A DNA stretch of 39,350 nt from Aporhodopirellula sallentina SM41 (lineage in GTDB: Bacteria; Planctomycetota; Planctomycetia; Pirellulales; Pirellulaceae), in the NCBI RefSeq assembly GCF_000346505.1, contig NZ_ANOH01000107.1:1-39350 (forward strand). Direction: 5' to 3'. This document shows, piece after piece, positions 1 to 8,013 of the stretch. A program made the position numbers and the translations under genes. The notes below the pieces were generated by a model, which was given only the letters and a program-made list of their open reading frames with translations, did no database searches and had not been told where the DNA came from. Numbering within the stretch: position 1 is the first letter of the stretch; each line of letters starts with the position of its first letter.

Positions 1-1456
1 TTTGACGAGAAAACGTCAACAACTGTTTCGTTAAACTCGCACCTCGTCGACCGCTCCTTTGCACATCCTCGAGAGCATCGCGAAGGCCGGGCGGCAACGC
101 ACCAAAATCATCACTGAGCAAAAAGTCGACGTTGCAGAGAATGCCACACAAGAGGTTGTTGAACTCATGAGCGACGCCAGCGGCGAGTTGCCCGATGGCG
201 TCCATTTTCTGACTATGCCTGAGTTTCTGTTCGAGGGATCTTTTTTCCGTGATGTCGTACTCCGTCGTAAAGATCAGCGATCCCTCACCTTCAATGTCAA
301 TCCGGTTTGCATGAACTGCCACTGGGAAACTCGAACCGTCTTTTCGAACATGCATATTCTCAACGTAAAACGGTTTGCCCGTCATGATTTGTTTTGTTCG
401 TGTCTTCACGAGCCGACGTCCATTCTCATCATCGACATCCGCCACGGGCCTTCCAATGAATTCGTCTCGTGAATAGCCATGCAGGATGTAGGCAGAACGA
501 CTCGCATCAACAATGATTGGAATGCCGTCTTCGGTATTGGGATCGAGGATCATGCAGTAGTCTCCGGCCTGCTCAAAGAGTGCTCGAAAACGCTTCACGC
601 TAGATTTCAATCTTTCTTCGGCCTCCTTGCGTTCCGTGATATCCTGCACCGTGCCAAACAGTCCGACGGTTTCACCTTTCTCATTACGGTAGACTTCCGC
701 TTCGTTGCGTATCCACACGATCGATCCGTCACCTCTGACCGCCCGGTACTCACACTCAAACCAATTTCCGGTCTCAACCGCATTGGCGACTGTTCTGGAC
801 CAATACTCGAAATCCTCGGGATGGGTAAGCGACTTTGCCATCTCAAATGACGGCTTCGATTCGTTCGGATCAACACCGAAGATGCGGTAGGTTTGGTCCG
901 ACCATGTCACCTCACCGGTTGCGACATTCCAAGAAAAACTCCCTATCTTCGCGATCTGCTGCGCCCGAGATAGGTCCGCCTGCATGAATCGCAGAGACTC
1001 ATTCGACTTCTCCAATTCCCTCGTGCGAGATGCGACCGCTGCCTCGAGTTTATGCGCTCTCTGGACGAGTTGGCGATGGACAGCCCGATGCACATGCCGA
1101 ATCAGTTCCCCAGGATCACCCGCCTTTTCTACATATGCAAACGCGCCCCAGTTGATGGCGTCTTTGGCTGACTCGTACGAACTGTAGCCGGTATGAATGA
1201 TCAGCGGCACAGTATCCGAAAATTCACTGAGGCGTTTGAGAAGCGTTGATTCCTCTAAATCTGGCAAACGGAGGTCGACCACCGCGACATCGATCACACC
1301 GTCTTCGAGCTGTTCGATCGCGGACATGGCAGTCCCGCAGGCAATGACTTCGAACTCTTCAGCCTCAAGGATCATTGCAATCGTATCGCGCAGGTCTTCC
1401 TCATCATCCAAGAGGAGAACTCGCTGCCTAGCCGGACTTTGGACGGCGTCAATCAT
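1..1456 (-). CDS. Receiver-PAS-PAS histidine kinase, 3' end outside the window
   Basis: Reading the minus strand from ATG at 1456 gives 485 codons with no stop before the window edge, so the gene is partial. Residues 10-120 form a receiver domain with acidic residues DDEE near 17-20, phospho-acceptor D61 and conserved K111. Two PAS domains follow at about 170-280 and 290-415; the first ends in a DITERK-type motif. A HisKA segment then begins with phospho-accepting H430 in AHEFNN, so the ATPase domain should lie beyond the edge. A run of G (minus strand of 1463-1467) is the likely ribosome site. The gene lies 47 bases downstream of another kinase on the same strand, so the two are probably cotranscribed. 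A kinase with an N-terminal receiver probably takes its input from another kinase as well as from its PAS domains. The ligand cannot be told. Confidence 0.9.
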   Translation of the reverse strand, partial: MIDAVQSPARQRVLLLDDEEDLRDTIAMILEAEEFEVIACGTAMSAIEQLEDGVIDVAVVDLRLPDLEESTLLKRLSEFSDTVPLIIHTGYSSYESAKDAINWGAFAYVEKAGDPGELIRHVHRAVHRQLVQRAHKLEAAVASRTRELEKSNESLRFMQADLSRAQQIAKIGSFSWNVATGEVTWSDQTYRIFGVDPNESKPSFEMAKSLTHPEDFEYWSRTVANAVETGNWFECEYRAVRGDGSIVWIRNEAEVYRNEKGETVGLFGTVQDITERKEAEERLKSSVKRFRALFEQAGDYCMILDPNTEDGIPIIVDASRSAYILHGYSRDEFIGRPVADVDDENGRRLVKTRTKQIMTGKPFYVENMHVRKDGSSFPVAVHANRIDIEGEGSLIFTTEYDITEKRSLEQKLRHSQKMDAIGQLAAGVAHEFNNLLCGILCNVDFLLSDDFGALPPGLRDALEDVQRSGRRGASLTKQLLTFSRQ

Positions 1457-1503
1457 TGATCACCCCCGTTGTTTCTGATCAGACGTTTGCCTGTCATTCG
1501 AGG

Positions 1504-4482
1504 TCACGCATCCCGGTACGGAAGTGAAATGCGGAAGCAAGCACCGGGCGTTTCGTTCTCCACGACTTCGATCTGCCCCCCATGTCGCTGAACAATCTGT
1601 CGGCAGATGGACAACCCCAATCCGGTTCCGGTCACCTTCGACGTGACGAGCGGTTCGAACAGATTGTCTCGCAATTTTTGCGGAATTCCGGGCCCACTGT
1701 CCCGGACACAAATCACGTTGACGGAGTCTCGACACGTTGCGCTGAACGAAAGCTCGCCTTTGCCGCCCATCGCTTGAACCGCGTTGCGAATCAGGTTCGA
1801 TATCACTTGCCTAAATTGACCAGCGTCAACGTGAAAGACGAACGGATCCGGATCGAGGACGATCGAGACCTTTACCCCCGATACCCCTTCCGTGCTTGAA
1901 ATAGCCTCGTCAAGAATTTCACGCAAATCGACTCGTTCGGTAACAGGTTCTTTCGCCCGGGTCATTTCCAAAAGGTTGTTGATGATTTGATCCGCCCGGC
2001 CCGTCTGTCGATCGATCACGTCAAGGAATCGCGTTGACTTCCCATCGTCATTCAATCCGTAATTCTTCAGATAGTAGGCGGCAGTCCGCAGCGCACCGAG
2101 TGGATTCCTGAGTTCGTGTGCGATACTCCCCGACAACTGTCCCACCGCCGCCAATCGCGTTTTGCGAACGAGCTCTTCCCGCGTTTTCTCGAGTTCAGCT
2201 TCCACACGCAACTTGGCTTCGTTCTGTTGCTCGAGCAATTGTTGCTGCGTCACACGGTACTTCGCCTCCGACCGACGCCGTTCGACAATCTCTCCAATCA
2301 ATCGCGCGGAACTCGCGACATGCTCTTTCGCCATTTCAATAATGTATTTGGGACGAGGTTTGTAACTCGACGCGGCTTGACGAAGCACCTTCACGTCGAC
2401 CTGATACTCATCGGCGATCTTCTTGAAAGATTCCGAGTGAAACTCCGGCACACGTTCCCAGACGCTGATTGCACCTACAACGTCGTCCCCGGACCGAATT
2501 GGCACCGCATAGACTCTGCTGCCGCAGTTACTAACATGATTGACCGGTCGTCCGCATTCGATTGCCGATGCCGCGGCGCGGTCCCAACTTTGCACGTGAT
2601 GGATCCACTTACCTGACCGAAGCGCCTCGCGATTGTCGCTGGTATCACACAGTTTGCGAGAGCTTTGATCCAAACACCGGCACCATTCTGAATAGAGCAA
2701 ACGGCATGCGTAATCACCATTGCTTTCATACACACTGATACTTGTCCCTAGCAACGACATCAGCTCAACGGCGATATCATGCAAGGACTTTCGACCGACC
2801 GAGTCGGCAATCAAACGACACTCATTCAACTCGGTCAGGTCACCATACGCAGGTTGCTTATCAAGCTCCTGCAAAATTCCCGACACGGATTTTGTAAGCA
2901 GCCATTCGATCCGACGCAGTTCTTCTTCCGTGCTCTTGCGTTCGGTAATGTCTTGAGCCATACCGACAAACTTCAACGGCCCTCCGACGTCATTGCAGAC
3001 GATTTCCACCATGGTATGAATCCACGCAATCGCGCCGTCAGGGCGAACGATACGAAACTCGTATTCGAACGGCCCCGAACCTTTGCGTATCATGTGCTCC
3101 ACGTTCTCTTCCCACCACGGAAGATCATCCGGGTGGACTAATGAACGTACCAGATCGAAGGTGGGCTTCTGAAATCTCACGCCGAAGACTTCGTACATGC
3201 TGGCGGACCATTTCAGATCTCGCGTTGCAATGTTCAGTTCCCAACTACCCGCACGTGCGATGTACTCAGCCTGCTCTCGGATTCGCTGATTCTCGCTCAG
3301 TTCATTCAGGGCGAGTTGGCGTTCCTCGGCCAAACGTATTAGTTCTCTTTCGGCCTCTTTTTGCGCCGTCGTTTCGAGTACCTCGACGACGTAGCCGATG
3401 GTATCGTCCTTGATTCGAAACGGGACCACGTGCATATCGAGGTCAATCGTCCCGGAGCGGTTCGTTGGAAACTGCAACTGCTCTTTCGCCGAATCAAAAT
3501 CGAACTCGGCTGAAATCTGTACCGCGTTACCCTTCTTCAATTCGGCGCCATCTTCAGGCGATAATTTGGGGTCATCCCAAAAGTTGAAGTTCTTCAGAAA
3601 ATCCAGGTTCTCGAGACCGAACAGTTCCAGGGTTTTCTGATTCACACGAATCAGATTTCCCCGAAGATCGTATAGCTGAATCGCTACCGAAGATTGCTCA
3701 TAGAGACTGCGGAACTTTTCTTCACTTTCGACCAGTTGCTGCTGCACCCGTCGGTGATCAGTGATGTCCCACGTGGCGACCTGTACTCTCTCCAGCGTCT
3801 CTTCCGCACCAGGCAGAACTGCCCATTTGAGATAGACAGGAACTTCATTTCCGTCGATCGTTTGAACAACGCATTCTGCTTCAACCACCGTTCGTTTTTC
3901 CGCGATCGCAACGAGTTGTTCTTCAAAGACTCGAAACGCGTCTTCGGTGAACACCGCTGAAAGATTGGCGAGTAGCATTTCTTTGGACTCGGCACCGTGC
4001 AATCGCATCGCCGCAAAATTGACATCGACGATCTGCAACAAGTCGGCACATGTTTTCACCGCATCCGGATTCTCCCGGAAATACTCGCGAAAGTTTTCGA
4101 CTCCCTCACGCCGCCGCTCCTCAATGAAGTCCTTGATGTGAGAGTAATTGTCCTCCCAAAGCGGCACCGGCGAATTTTCAAAGAACGCGTAGTAGCTGTC
4201 AGTGGCCTGATCCGACGAGCGGCGTTCTAACGTCGTCGCGGCATTTCGGGCTTCACCGATGGTATCTTCCGAGGAGACACCCATGTCACCCGAAGACACC
4301 ACACCGGTACCAGGCACATCAGGCTGAGGACAGTCATCCATCGTACCGGAGCACAATGCCTCGAAGACTTCCTCCGTTTCGGCCAAACGTCTTCGCAGCC
4401 CTTCAATTTCAGAACGCATTCTTTGTGCTTTCAAAGTATGCGATTCCGACGAGTCCCGCAGGGATGTGTCTCCCTCTTTCAT
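1504..4482 (-). CDS. PAS/PocR-like sensor histidine kinase
   Basis: This is a 992-residue sensor kinase with no clear membrane segment. Three PAS-type segments lie at about 80-220, 230-365 and 380-500. Residues 565-690 form a Cys-rich PocR-like sensory domain (C593, C601, C603, C612, C643, C653), with an AVPI motif near its end. A coiled coil leads to HisKA with H789 in AHELRNPLGAL, then HATPase_c with the N box NLIRNAVQAM and G boxes DSGPGIP and GTGLGLS. There is no receiver, so it must act on a separate regulator; the FixJ-like protein upstream is a good candidate. I chose ATG 4482 because GGAGGG lies 6 bases upstream of it. A GTG at 4545 would add 21 residues but has no such site. A ligand for the Cys-rich domain (metal, redox or small molecule) is inference. 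Confidence 0.92.
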   Translation of the reverse strand: MKEGDTSLRDSSESHTLKAQRMRSEIEGLRRRLAETEEVFEALCSGTMDDCPQPDVPGTGVVSSGDMGVSSEDTIGEARNAATTLERRSSDQATDSYYAFFENSPVPLWEDNYSHIKDFIEERRREGVENFREYFRENPDAVKTCADLLQIVDVNFAAMRLHGAESKEMLLANLSAVFTEDAFRVFEEQLVAIAEKRTVVEAECVVQTIDGNEVPVYLKWAVLPGAEETLERVQVATWDITDHRRVQQQLVESEEKFRSLYEQSSVAIQLYDLRGNLIRVNQKTLELFGLENLDFLKNFNFWDDPKLSPEDGAELKKGNAVQISAEFDFDSAKEQLQFPTNRSGTIDLDMHVVPFRIKDDTIGYVVEVLETTAQKEAERELIRLAEERQLALNELSENQRIREQAEYIARAGSWELNIATRDLKWSASMYEVFGVRFQKPTFDLVRSLVHPDDLPWWEENVEHMIRKGSGPFEYEFRIVRPDGAIAWIHTMVEIVCNDVGGPLKFVGMAQDITERKSTEEELRRIEWLLTKSVSGILQELDKQPAYGDLTELNECRLIADSVGRKSLHDIAVELMSLLGTSISVYESNGDYACRLLYSEWCRCLDQSSRKLCDTSDNREALRSGKWIHHVQSWDRAAASAIECGRPVNHVSNCGSRVYAVPIRSGDDVVGAISVWERVPEFHSESFKKIADEYQVDVKVLRQAASSYKPRPKYIIEMAKEHVASSARLIGEIVERRRSEAKYRVTQQQLLEQQNEAKLRVEAELEKTREELVRKTRLAAVGQLSGSIAHELRNPLGALRTAAYYLKNYGLNDDGKSTRFLDVIDRQTGRADQIINNLLEMTRAKEPVTERVDLREILDEAISSTEGVSGVKVSIVLDPDPFVFHVDAGQFRQVISNLIRNAVQAMGGKGELSFSATCRDSVNVICVRDSGPGIPQKLRDNLFEPLVTSKVTGTGLGLSICRQIVQRHGGQIEVVENETPGACFRISLPYRDA

Positions 4483-4915
4483 ATTGTGCCCTCCATCGTG
4501 TTCCGCTTGCCCCGATGTCCCACTCACGGCGATCTTCCTGATCACCGGTTGAGCGGTCGCTACTCGTTACATCTGATGTAAGTGAGTTGCACGGATACCC
4601 CTTCCGCGTCACTCCACACACGGCCGCATTACCAACACGACCGAGTCCCCCACACCGCTGTACAGTCCATGCCGCGATACAGTCCATGCTGCTGTACAGT
4701 CCATTCCGCTGCGCTACCCACACAGCTTCGACAGCTCATGCCAGGCTACCCAAATGGTCTTTCCACCACCTGCCTATTTCATAGAGCAAGTTAGGTAGCC
4801 GCGCCGCCAAACGCGAGCCATCTACCAATGGTACCGCTTGGGAACCCCCACTCCAACCGCAGTCCCTGCCTCCGCAACGCTCAAATTGCAATCAACCGTC
4901 GTAACGTCCGGCCGC
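4483..4915. other. Non-coding interval between the regulator and kinase genes
   Basis: These 433 bases separate the minus-strand FixJ-like regulator from the minus-strand kinase. I see no convincing gene. The only clear structure is a three-copy 17-base tandem repeat, listed separately. The promoter of the kinase gene is expected here, but I could not pick out -35 and -10 elements with confidence. Confidence 0.5.
4657..4707. repeat. Three tandem 17-base repeats upstream of a kinase gene
   Basis: Three contiguous units start at 4657, 4674 and 4691. The consensus is GCTGTACAGTCCATGCC; unit 2 has GCGAT at the start and unit 3 has ATTCC at the end. The period of 17 is not a multiple of three, so this is not a peptide repeat. 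Each unit carries a TGTACA or TATACA-like core. The array sits 175 to 225 bases upstream of the kinase start at 4482, a plausible place for a regulator array, but no binding protein is known from the sequence. Confidence 0.8.
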
Positions 4916-5554
4916 CTATGTCCCCGGTTTTGCCTCGACGGCCAGGCGGTGCTCGGTAACCATGGCCACGAGTTGGGCAACCGATTCCACCTTCATCCGT
5001 TTGGTGATCTTGCTGCGGTGAACTTCAACCGTCTTGGGAGAGATATCGAGCCGAGACGCGATGTTCTTGGTCGCGAGCCCGTCGACCACCAGGTACATGA
5101 TCTCACGTTCGCGTGGACTGAGCCCCTCAATCAACTGCCCAATTTCATCGAGGCGTGACTGGCGGCTTCGCGACACTTGGTCGGCTTCGATCGCATCGGC
5201 CACGCGTTGTTTCAGATGCGTGATATCGAGCGGTTTCTCCAGAAAATCGACTGCCCCGAGGCGAAGGCTCTTCGTTGCATCTTGGATACCGGCATTGCCA
5301 GACATAAACAGAATCGGAATACGAATCTCCCGCTCGACCATCGCCTCCTGAAGAGCATGCCCACTCATGCCGGCCAGGCACAGATCGAGTACCAAACATC
5401 CTGGCCCGACGTCGCAATACTGTTCCAGAAATGACTCCGCCGACGGCAATGCAACCACTTCATGTCCGACTTGCTCAAGGCACCGAACAACGGCTCGTAG
5501 AACAACTTCGTCGTCATCGACAACATAAACGGTCGATCGCATCTCGAAACTCAT
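4916..5554 (-). CDS. FixJ-type response regulator (receiver plus LuxR-type HTH)
   Basis: This is a two-component transcription regulator. From the start at 5554 it has 212 residues, the usual FixJ length. The receiver shows VVDDDE, phospho-acceptor Asp in LVLDLCLAGMSG (residue 57) and Lys in FLEKPLD (residue 107). The C-terminal third is a LuxR/FixJ helix-turn-helix with LSPREREIM and SPKTVEVHRSKI. An upstream ATG at 5626 would add 24 residues; neither start has a strong ribosome site, and I prefer 5554 because family members begin only a few residues before the first receiver strand. It lies upstream of two PAS kinases on the same strand and divergent from the H-NOX operon. A phosphorylated regulator acting on this shared intergenic region is plausible but not shown. 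Confidence 0.9.
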   Translation of the reverse strand: MSFEMRSTVYVVDDDEVVLRAVVRCLEQVGHEVVALPSAESFLEQYCDVGPGCLVLDLCLAGMSGHALQEAMVEREIRIPILFMSGNAGIQDATKSLRLGAVDFLEKPLDITHLKQRVADAIEADQVSRSRQSRLDEIGQLIEGLSPREREIMYLVVDGLATKNIASRLDISPKTVEVHRSKITKRMKVESVAQLVAMVTEHRLAVEAKPGT

Positions 5555-5819
5555 GTCAACGTATCGTGAGAGTTGACTCGAATACTGCTCGGGAAACAAA
5601 GGTCGAGCAATGTCGCGAACGTTCATTCACGATCGGACACTCGGAAGTTTCGACGTGCCCCATCAAATCAACGAACCCGAGAGACACGCGGCGAATTCCG
5701 CCTCGCAATCCGGCGACCTAATCGACGTGCCCCTTAAAACCGTTTCTCTCCTCATCAGCCAAATTCCAACGGCGACGTCTTTTAACGAGAGTCAGGGTTA
5801 TCACGATCGTATGAGAAAA

Positions 5820-5909
5820 ATGGCCAGCCCACCAGCCCGACCTGCTTGCCCCAAGCAGATCTGACGTTCCGACGACTGGGTTATGTCGAGACGCTGGTGG
5901 GCTGGCCAT
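5820..5909. repeat. Perfect 17-base inverted repeat with nested hairpin
   Basis: ATGGCCAGCCCACCAGC at 5820-5836 is the exact reverse complement of 5893-5909. Inside the 56-base spacer, CTGCTTG at 5842-5848 pairs with CAAGCAG at 5852-5858 across a 3-base loop. CGAC at 5838-5841 can also pair with GTCG at 5885-5888. A cruciform or a structured leader RNA is possible. There is no T tract after it, so a plain terminator is unlikely. It lies in the divergent promoter region of the H-NOX operon. Confidence 0.75.
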
Positions 5910-6237
5910 GGAAGAAGTAATCGGCCACGTCGCCCGCATTTCCACATAAGGGAATCCCTATTCTTGTGCGGAATCGACCGATGCTCAAATTACGCAAGCT
6001 ACTAGTTGAATGTGAAGAAGCAGACAGCACCACTTTGCGGTGTTTTCTGCGTCTCAGCACGGGCACATGCTTGAGAGCACACACAGAGGGCAATCCAATG
6101 ATTTTCCAAAACACACGTCGATCAACCAACCTGACAACTCGGTCCACGAGTTGTTGCACCTCCGGCAGAAGGCTGCTGCACCGGTGCGGATCGATCGATG
6201 ACATTGACGGAGATCTCAATCCGGATCTGTGTGGCGA

Positions 6238-6253
6238 TTCGCCGTTCGGCGAA
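6238..6253 (+). repeat. Short hairpin in the leader of the PAS/H-NOX operon
   Basis: TTCGCC at 6238-6243 and GGCGAA at 6248-6253 form a 6-base-pair stem with a GTTC loop, ending about 40 bases before the PAS gene start. It could be a leader RNA stem. No T tract follows, so I do not call it a terminator. Confidence 0.35.
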
Positions 6254-6295
6254 GTGCTTCTCAGCGTGTCCTAATTTTCAACAAGGGGCCTATTG

Positions 6296-7378
6296 ATGTA
6301 TCCATCACTCTTCTTTCGACTCAACTTCATCCGGATCAACCGATATCTGTTCGCAATTGTTCTTTCAGCAACTGCGGCTCTGTTCCTCATGCGTGCGTGC
6401 TTACGCGGTGCGCAAAAGCAAAGCTGGTCATCAGTTACGTCGGCAATAATTCCAAACGAATCGACTATTGACGCGTCCGCTCTGCTAACGGATCTCCTTC
6501 AAACCGGCCCCGTCTCGCTGCTGCCGGCCTCGGTAATGATCCTGTGTGGCATCGTCGCGGCCGTTGTGTCGACAACCTTCCGAAACCCGCTGCGACATGC
6601 ATGCGCTATTTCACAGGGACATGCCGGGGCATCCTTTTCTCATTCGGACGTTTCGTTCCACGAAGCACTTTCTGCAGTCGCAACCGTTTCAGACTCGCAT
6701 CAAGTTGCAACGTTCACGCCACGGTCAAAACCCGAGCCCGACGCGAGTGTTGAATCTGACGAAACGCAGCAGTGGACTGTCGAAAAGCTACGCACGTTCA
6801 GCCGCGTTGTTCAACAGAGTCCCGCTTCCGTCGTGATCACCGATTCGAAAGCTAAGATTGTTTACGTGAACCCGCGTTTCGAAGAAGTCTCCGGTTACAG
6901 CGCAGCCGAAGCCATTGGGCAAACGCCTCGAATTCTCAACTCGGGCATCCATCCGCCCGAATTCTATACCGAAATGTGGAAAACACTCGGCCAGGGCAAA
7001 ATTTGGCGCGGCGAGATTTGCAACCGGCACCGATCCGGCGAACTCTTTTGGGAAGACACATCTATCACCGCGGTCTTCGACGACAACGGCAAAATCGCCA
7101 ATTACGTGGGGATCAAAATCGACATCACGACTCGAAAACGCATGGAGACTCAGCTAAACGCGCAACTCGAGTCACTCGAAAAAATGAATCGATCACTCGA
7201 GGAACTCAGCCAACGAGAAAAACAAACCAGTCAATCACTGCAGAACAAGATTGAAGAATTGGAGGCGTTCAACCGGATCGCCATCGGCCGCGAGATGCGA
7301 ATCATCGCACTCAAGAATGAAATCAATCAATTGTGCGTCGCCAACGGCGGAGCACCAAAGTACGAAATCGCAAAATAG
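6296..7378 (+). CDS. Membrane-anchored PAS domain protein, first gene of the H-NOX operon
   Basis: This is a 360-residue protein without kinase, GGDEF or other output domain. Two hydrophobic segments at about 18-37 and 68-92 suggest it is anchored in the inner membrane. A variable linker leads to one PAS domain at about 165-285, with NPRFEEVSGY, GQTPRILNSG and the W-x-GEI-NRH segment seen in NifL/MmoS-like PAS domains; FAD binding is possible but unproven. A coiled coil follows, and the end carries the GREMRIIALKNEINQL motif common at the C-terminus of PAS sensor modules. I chose ATG 6296 because AAGGGG precedes it by 7 bases; TTG 6293 is the other option. The H-NOX gene starts 11 bases after its stop, so it is probably cotranscribed. 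It may act as a membrane redox or partner sensor for the adjacent kinase; that role is inference. Confidence 0.85.
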   Translation: MYPSLFFRLNFIRINRYLFAIVLSATAALFLMRACLRGAQKQSWSSVTSAIIPNESTIDASALLTDLLQTGPVSLLPASVMILCGIVAAVVSTTFRNPLRHACAISQGHAGASFSHSDVSFHEALSAVATVSDSHQVATFTPRSKPEPDASVESDETQQWTVEKLRTFSRVVQQSPASVVITDSKAKIVYVNPRFEEVSGYSAAEAIGQTPRILNSGIHPPEFYTEMWKTLGQGKIWRGEICNRHRSGELFWEDTSITAVFDDNGKIANYVGIKIDITTRKRMETQLNAQLESLEKMNRSLEELSQREKQTSQSLQNKIEELEAFNRIAIGREMRIIALKNEINQLCVANGGAPKYEIAK

Positions 7379-7389
7379 GACACAGCAAG

Positions 7390-8013
7390 ATGAAGGGCGT
7401 GGTCAACAAGGGGCTCCAAGAGTTGGTCGAACATACGCACGGCGAAGAAACCTGGGAAACCATCCGCCAGGTCGTCAATTGCGACGTGAATTCGTTTTGG
7501 CCGGCACAAGACTATCCCGATGAATTAACCATCGCTCTCTTCATAGCGACGGCTCGGCACCTTCACGTCTCACCCGACGAAATCATGGTGGAGTTCGGAA
7601 AATTCTGGCTCAACAACACCGGTAAAAACGTCTACCCCAAACTGTTTGCGCTGGTCGGCAATAACTCTCGCGACTTCCTGCGGAAATTGGACTTCATCCA
7701 TCAACAAGCCACGATCAGTCTCCCGGGAACCCGCGGATTTCAACTTCGTTCGGAAGAACTGCCCGACGGCGGTCTGAGAATGTTCTACACGTCGGACCTT
7801 CCTCTTTGCCCTGTACTACATGGGTTGATCTTAGGCGCCGGAATCCATTTCAACCAAACCCTTCAGGTTCAGGAGATGCAATGCACCCGTCGAGGCGATC
7901 CGGAATGCGCCTTCGACGTGCACTTCACCGACGCATGTCCTGCCACGACTCCTCCCGCAGCAGCAGCAGCAGATTGCCGTGATGAGATCGAATATCAGCA
8001 GGTGCTGCAATGA
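7390..8013 (+). CDS. H-NOX (HNOB) heme nitric oxide sensor protein
   Basis: This 207-residue cytoplasmic protein starts with [13 protein letters not shown] and continues with GEETWETI, the typical H-NOX N-terminus. H104 in LDFIHQQ fits the proximal heme ligand and P112 the heme-contacting proline. The propionate-binding motif YxSxR reads Y133-T-S135-D-L137, so the arginine is leucine. By hand alignment the position of the distal tyrosine that stabilises oxygen in O2-binding members is V142, which favours NO over O2 sensing. C140, C165 and C173 match three cysteines of the zinc site described in gammaproteobacterial members, while the fourth ligand (His) is E162. A Pro/Ala-rich tail of about 25 residues follows. 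The stop overlaps the next ATG by 4 bases (ATGA), tying it to the HNOBA kinase. An AGGA lies 9 bases before the start. Confidence 0.93.
   Translation: MKGVVNKGLQELVEHTHGEETWETIRQVVNCDVNSFWPAQDYPDELTIALFIATARHLHVSPDEIMVEFGKFWLNNTGKNVYPKLFALVGNNSRDFLRKLDFIHQQATISLPGTRGFQLRSEELPDGGLRMFYTSDLPLCPVLHGLILGAGIHFNQTLQVQEMQCTRRGDPECAFDVHFTDACPATTPPAAAAADCRDEIEYQQVLQ

Larger units (their letters stand above)
5555..6295. promoter_or_regulatory. Divergent intergenic region upstream of the H-NOX operon
   Basis: About 740 bases lie between the divergent FixJ-like gene and the PAS/H-NOX operon, so both promoters should be here. I see no supported gene. It contains a 17-base perfect inverted repeat with a nested hairpin, and a short hairpin just before the PAS gene (both listed separately). 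An 11-base word CGACGTGCCCC also occurs twice, near 5652 and 5725. I found no confident -35/-10 pair and no clear FNR/HcpR-type or NorR-type site by eye. Confidence 0.45.

Noticed and set aside
2116-2616. 166-codon plus-strand frame opposite the PAS/PocR kinase
   Set aside because: Shadow of the kinase gene; its residues show no family resemblance.
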